A DNA stretch of 14,077 nucleotides from Bacteroides sp. CAG:1060. Lineage in GTDB: Bacteria; Bacteroidota; Bacteroidia; Bacteroidales; UBA932. A program made the position numbers and the translations under genes. The notes under the pieces are model-generated. The model saw only the letters and a program-made list of their open reading frames with translations, had not been told where the DNA came from and made no database searches. The stretch is taken from contig HF986307.1 in NCBI GenBank assembly GCA_000432655.1, positions 6,137 to 20,213 on the forward strand, written 5' to 3'. Below, one piece after another: positions 13,870 to 14,077 of the stretch. The number at the start of each line of letters is the position of its first letter. The first letter of the stretch is position 1.

Positions 13870-14077
13870 ATGAAAAAGAACGCAGAAAAGCCCGACTATC
13901 GTTCGATGAACGAGGTCCAGCTCAAATATGAACTTATCCAGCTCGAGAAAAAGATTCTCGACATTACCGACGATCCTGTCGACTATAAGCACTATTGCCC
14001 CTTTCTGGACTGGTGCCGGGACGAAGCGAAAGTCGCGGCTGGACAGGGAATGAAGGTGGAACGCCGGTACCTACTGG
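13870..14077 (+). CDS. Unknown protein, 5' part (runs off right edge)
   Basis: The first 69 codons of a gene starting MKKNAEKPDYRSMNEVQLKY. The visible part is charged and helix-prone (ELIQLEKKILDITDD), then has HYCPFLDWCRDEAKVAAGQG. No signal peptide or membrane segment is seen and I do not recognise a family. The frame stays open to the window edge and codon use is regular, which supports a real gene. Promoter element V lies immediately upstream, so it probably shares regulation with the DUF262 genes. Confidence 0.6.
   Translation, partial: MKKNAEKPDYRSMNEVQLKYELIQLEKKILDITDDPVDYKHYCPFLDWCRDEAKVAAGQGMKVERRYLL

Noticed and set aside
1..14077. CRISPR arrays, tRNA or rRNA genes, transposase or integrase genes.
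   Set aside because: No regularly spaced repeat array, no RNA gene and no recombinase reading frame was seen on either strand.

Overview
The window looks like an accessory or defence-type region from a Bacteroidota genome, probably a gut Bacteroidales. Evidence: promoters of the Bacteroides type (a TTTG-like -33 box, 19-20 nt, then TAnnTTTG), start codons with little or no Shine-Dalgarno sequence, SPII lipoproteins, a TlpA-type thioredoxin lipoprotein, and typical Bacteroidales accessory ATPases and a Fic protein. The species cannot be named from the sequence.

Left part (1-4213). A gene leaves the left edge on the minus strand, with its own promoter. Next comes a plus-strand flavin-reductase-like lipoprotein. 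Directly after its stop codon lies a 117-bp near-identical fragment of the TlpA-like gene whose intact copy is at 2810-4213. Between the two copies are an intact ATPase of the archaeal-ATPase/DUF234 type and a decayed C-terminal remnant of a DUF4143-type ATPase. This block shows fragment duplication and gene decay.

Middle part (4276-8100), all minus strand. A class II Fic AMP-transferase gene is bracketed by two 60-bp direct repeats, each holding the last codons of fic plus its operator/promoter. The upstream repeat forms the tail of a short chimeric ORF (52 aa). Then come a AAA+ ATPase (579 aa) and a broken FtsK-like translocase remnant.

Right part (8165-14077), all plus strand. Three DUF262 (GmrS-like, DGQQR motif) genes lie in a row. 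The first carries a C-terminal DUF1524 HNH-type nuclease domain. The second has a novel-looking N-terminal domain, DUF262, and no visible nuclease. The third is DUF262+DUF1524 and overlaps the second by 4 nt (ATGA), so the last two look like a two-subunit module. This module is bracketed by an identical 22-bp direct repeat. A partial gene of unknown function follows.

Most notable is a 34-nt element with constant geometry: a palindrome of type TGCCA-N5-TGGCA, then 19 nt ending in a TTTG-like -7 box. It stands before five different genes on both strands: the chimeric ORF, the AAA+ ATPase, the first DUF262 gene, the DUF262 pair and the right-edge gene. This suggests a shared regulator or special promoter class linking otherwise unrelated accessory genes. 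The DUF262 genes resemble the modification-dependent restriction families GmrSD, BrxU and SspE, so anti-phage defence is the likeliest role. That is an inference from family membership.
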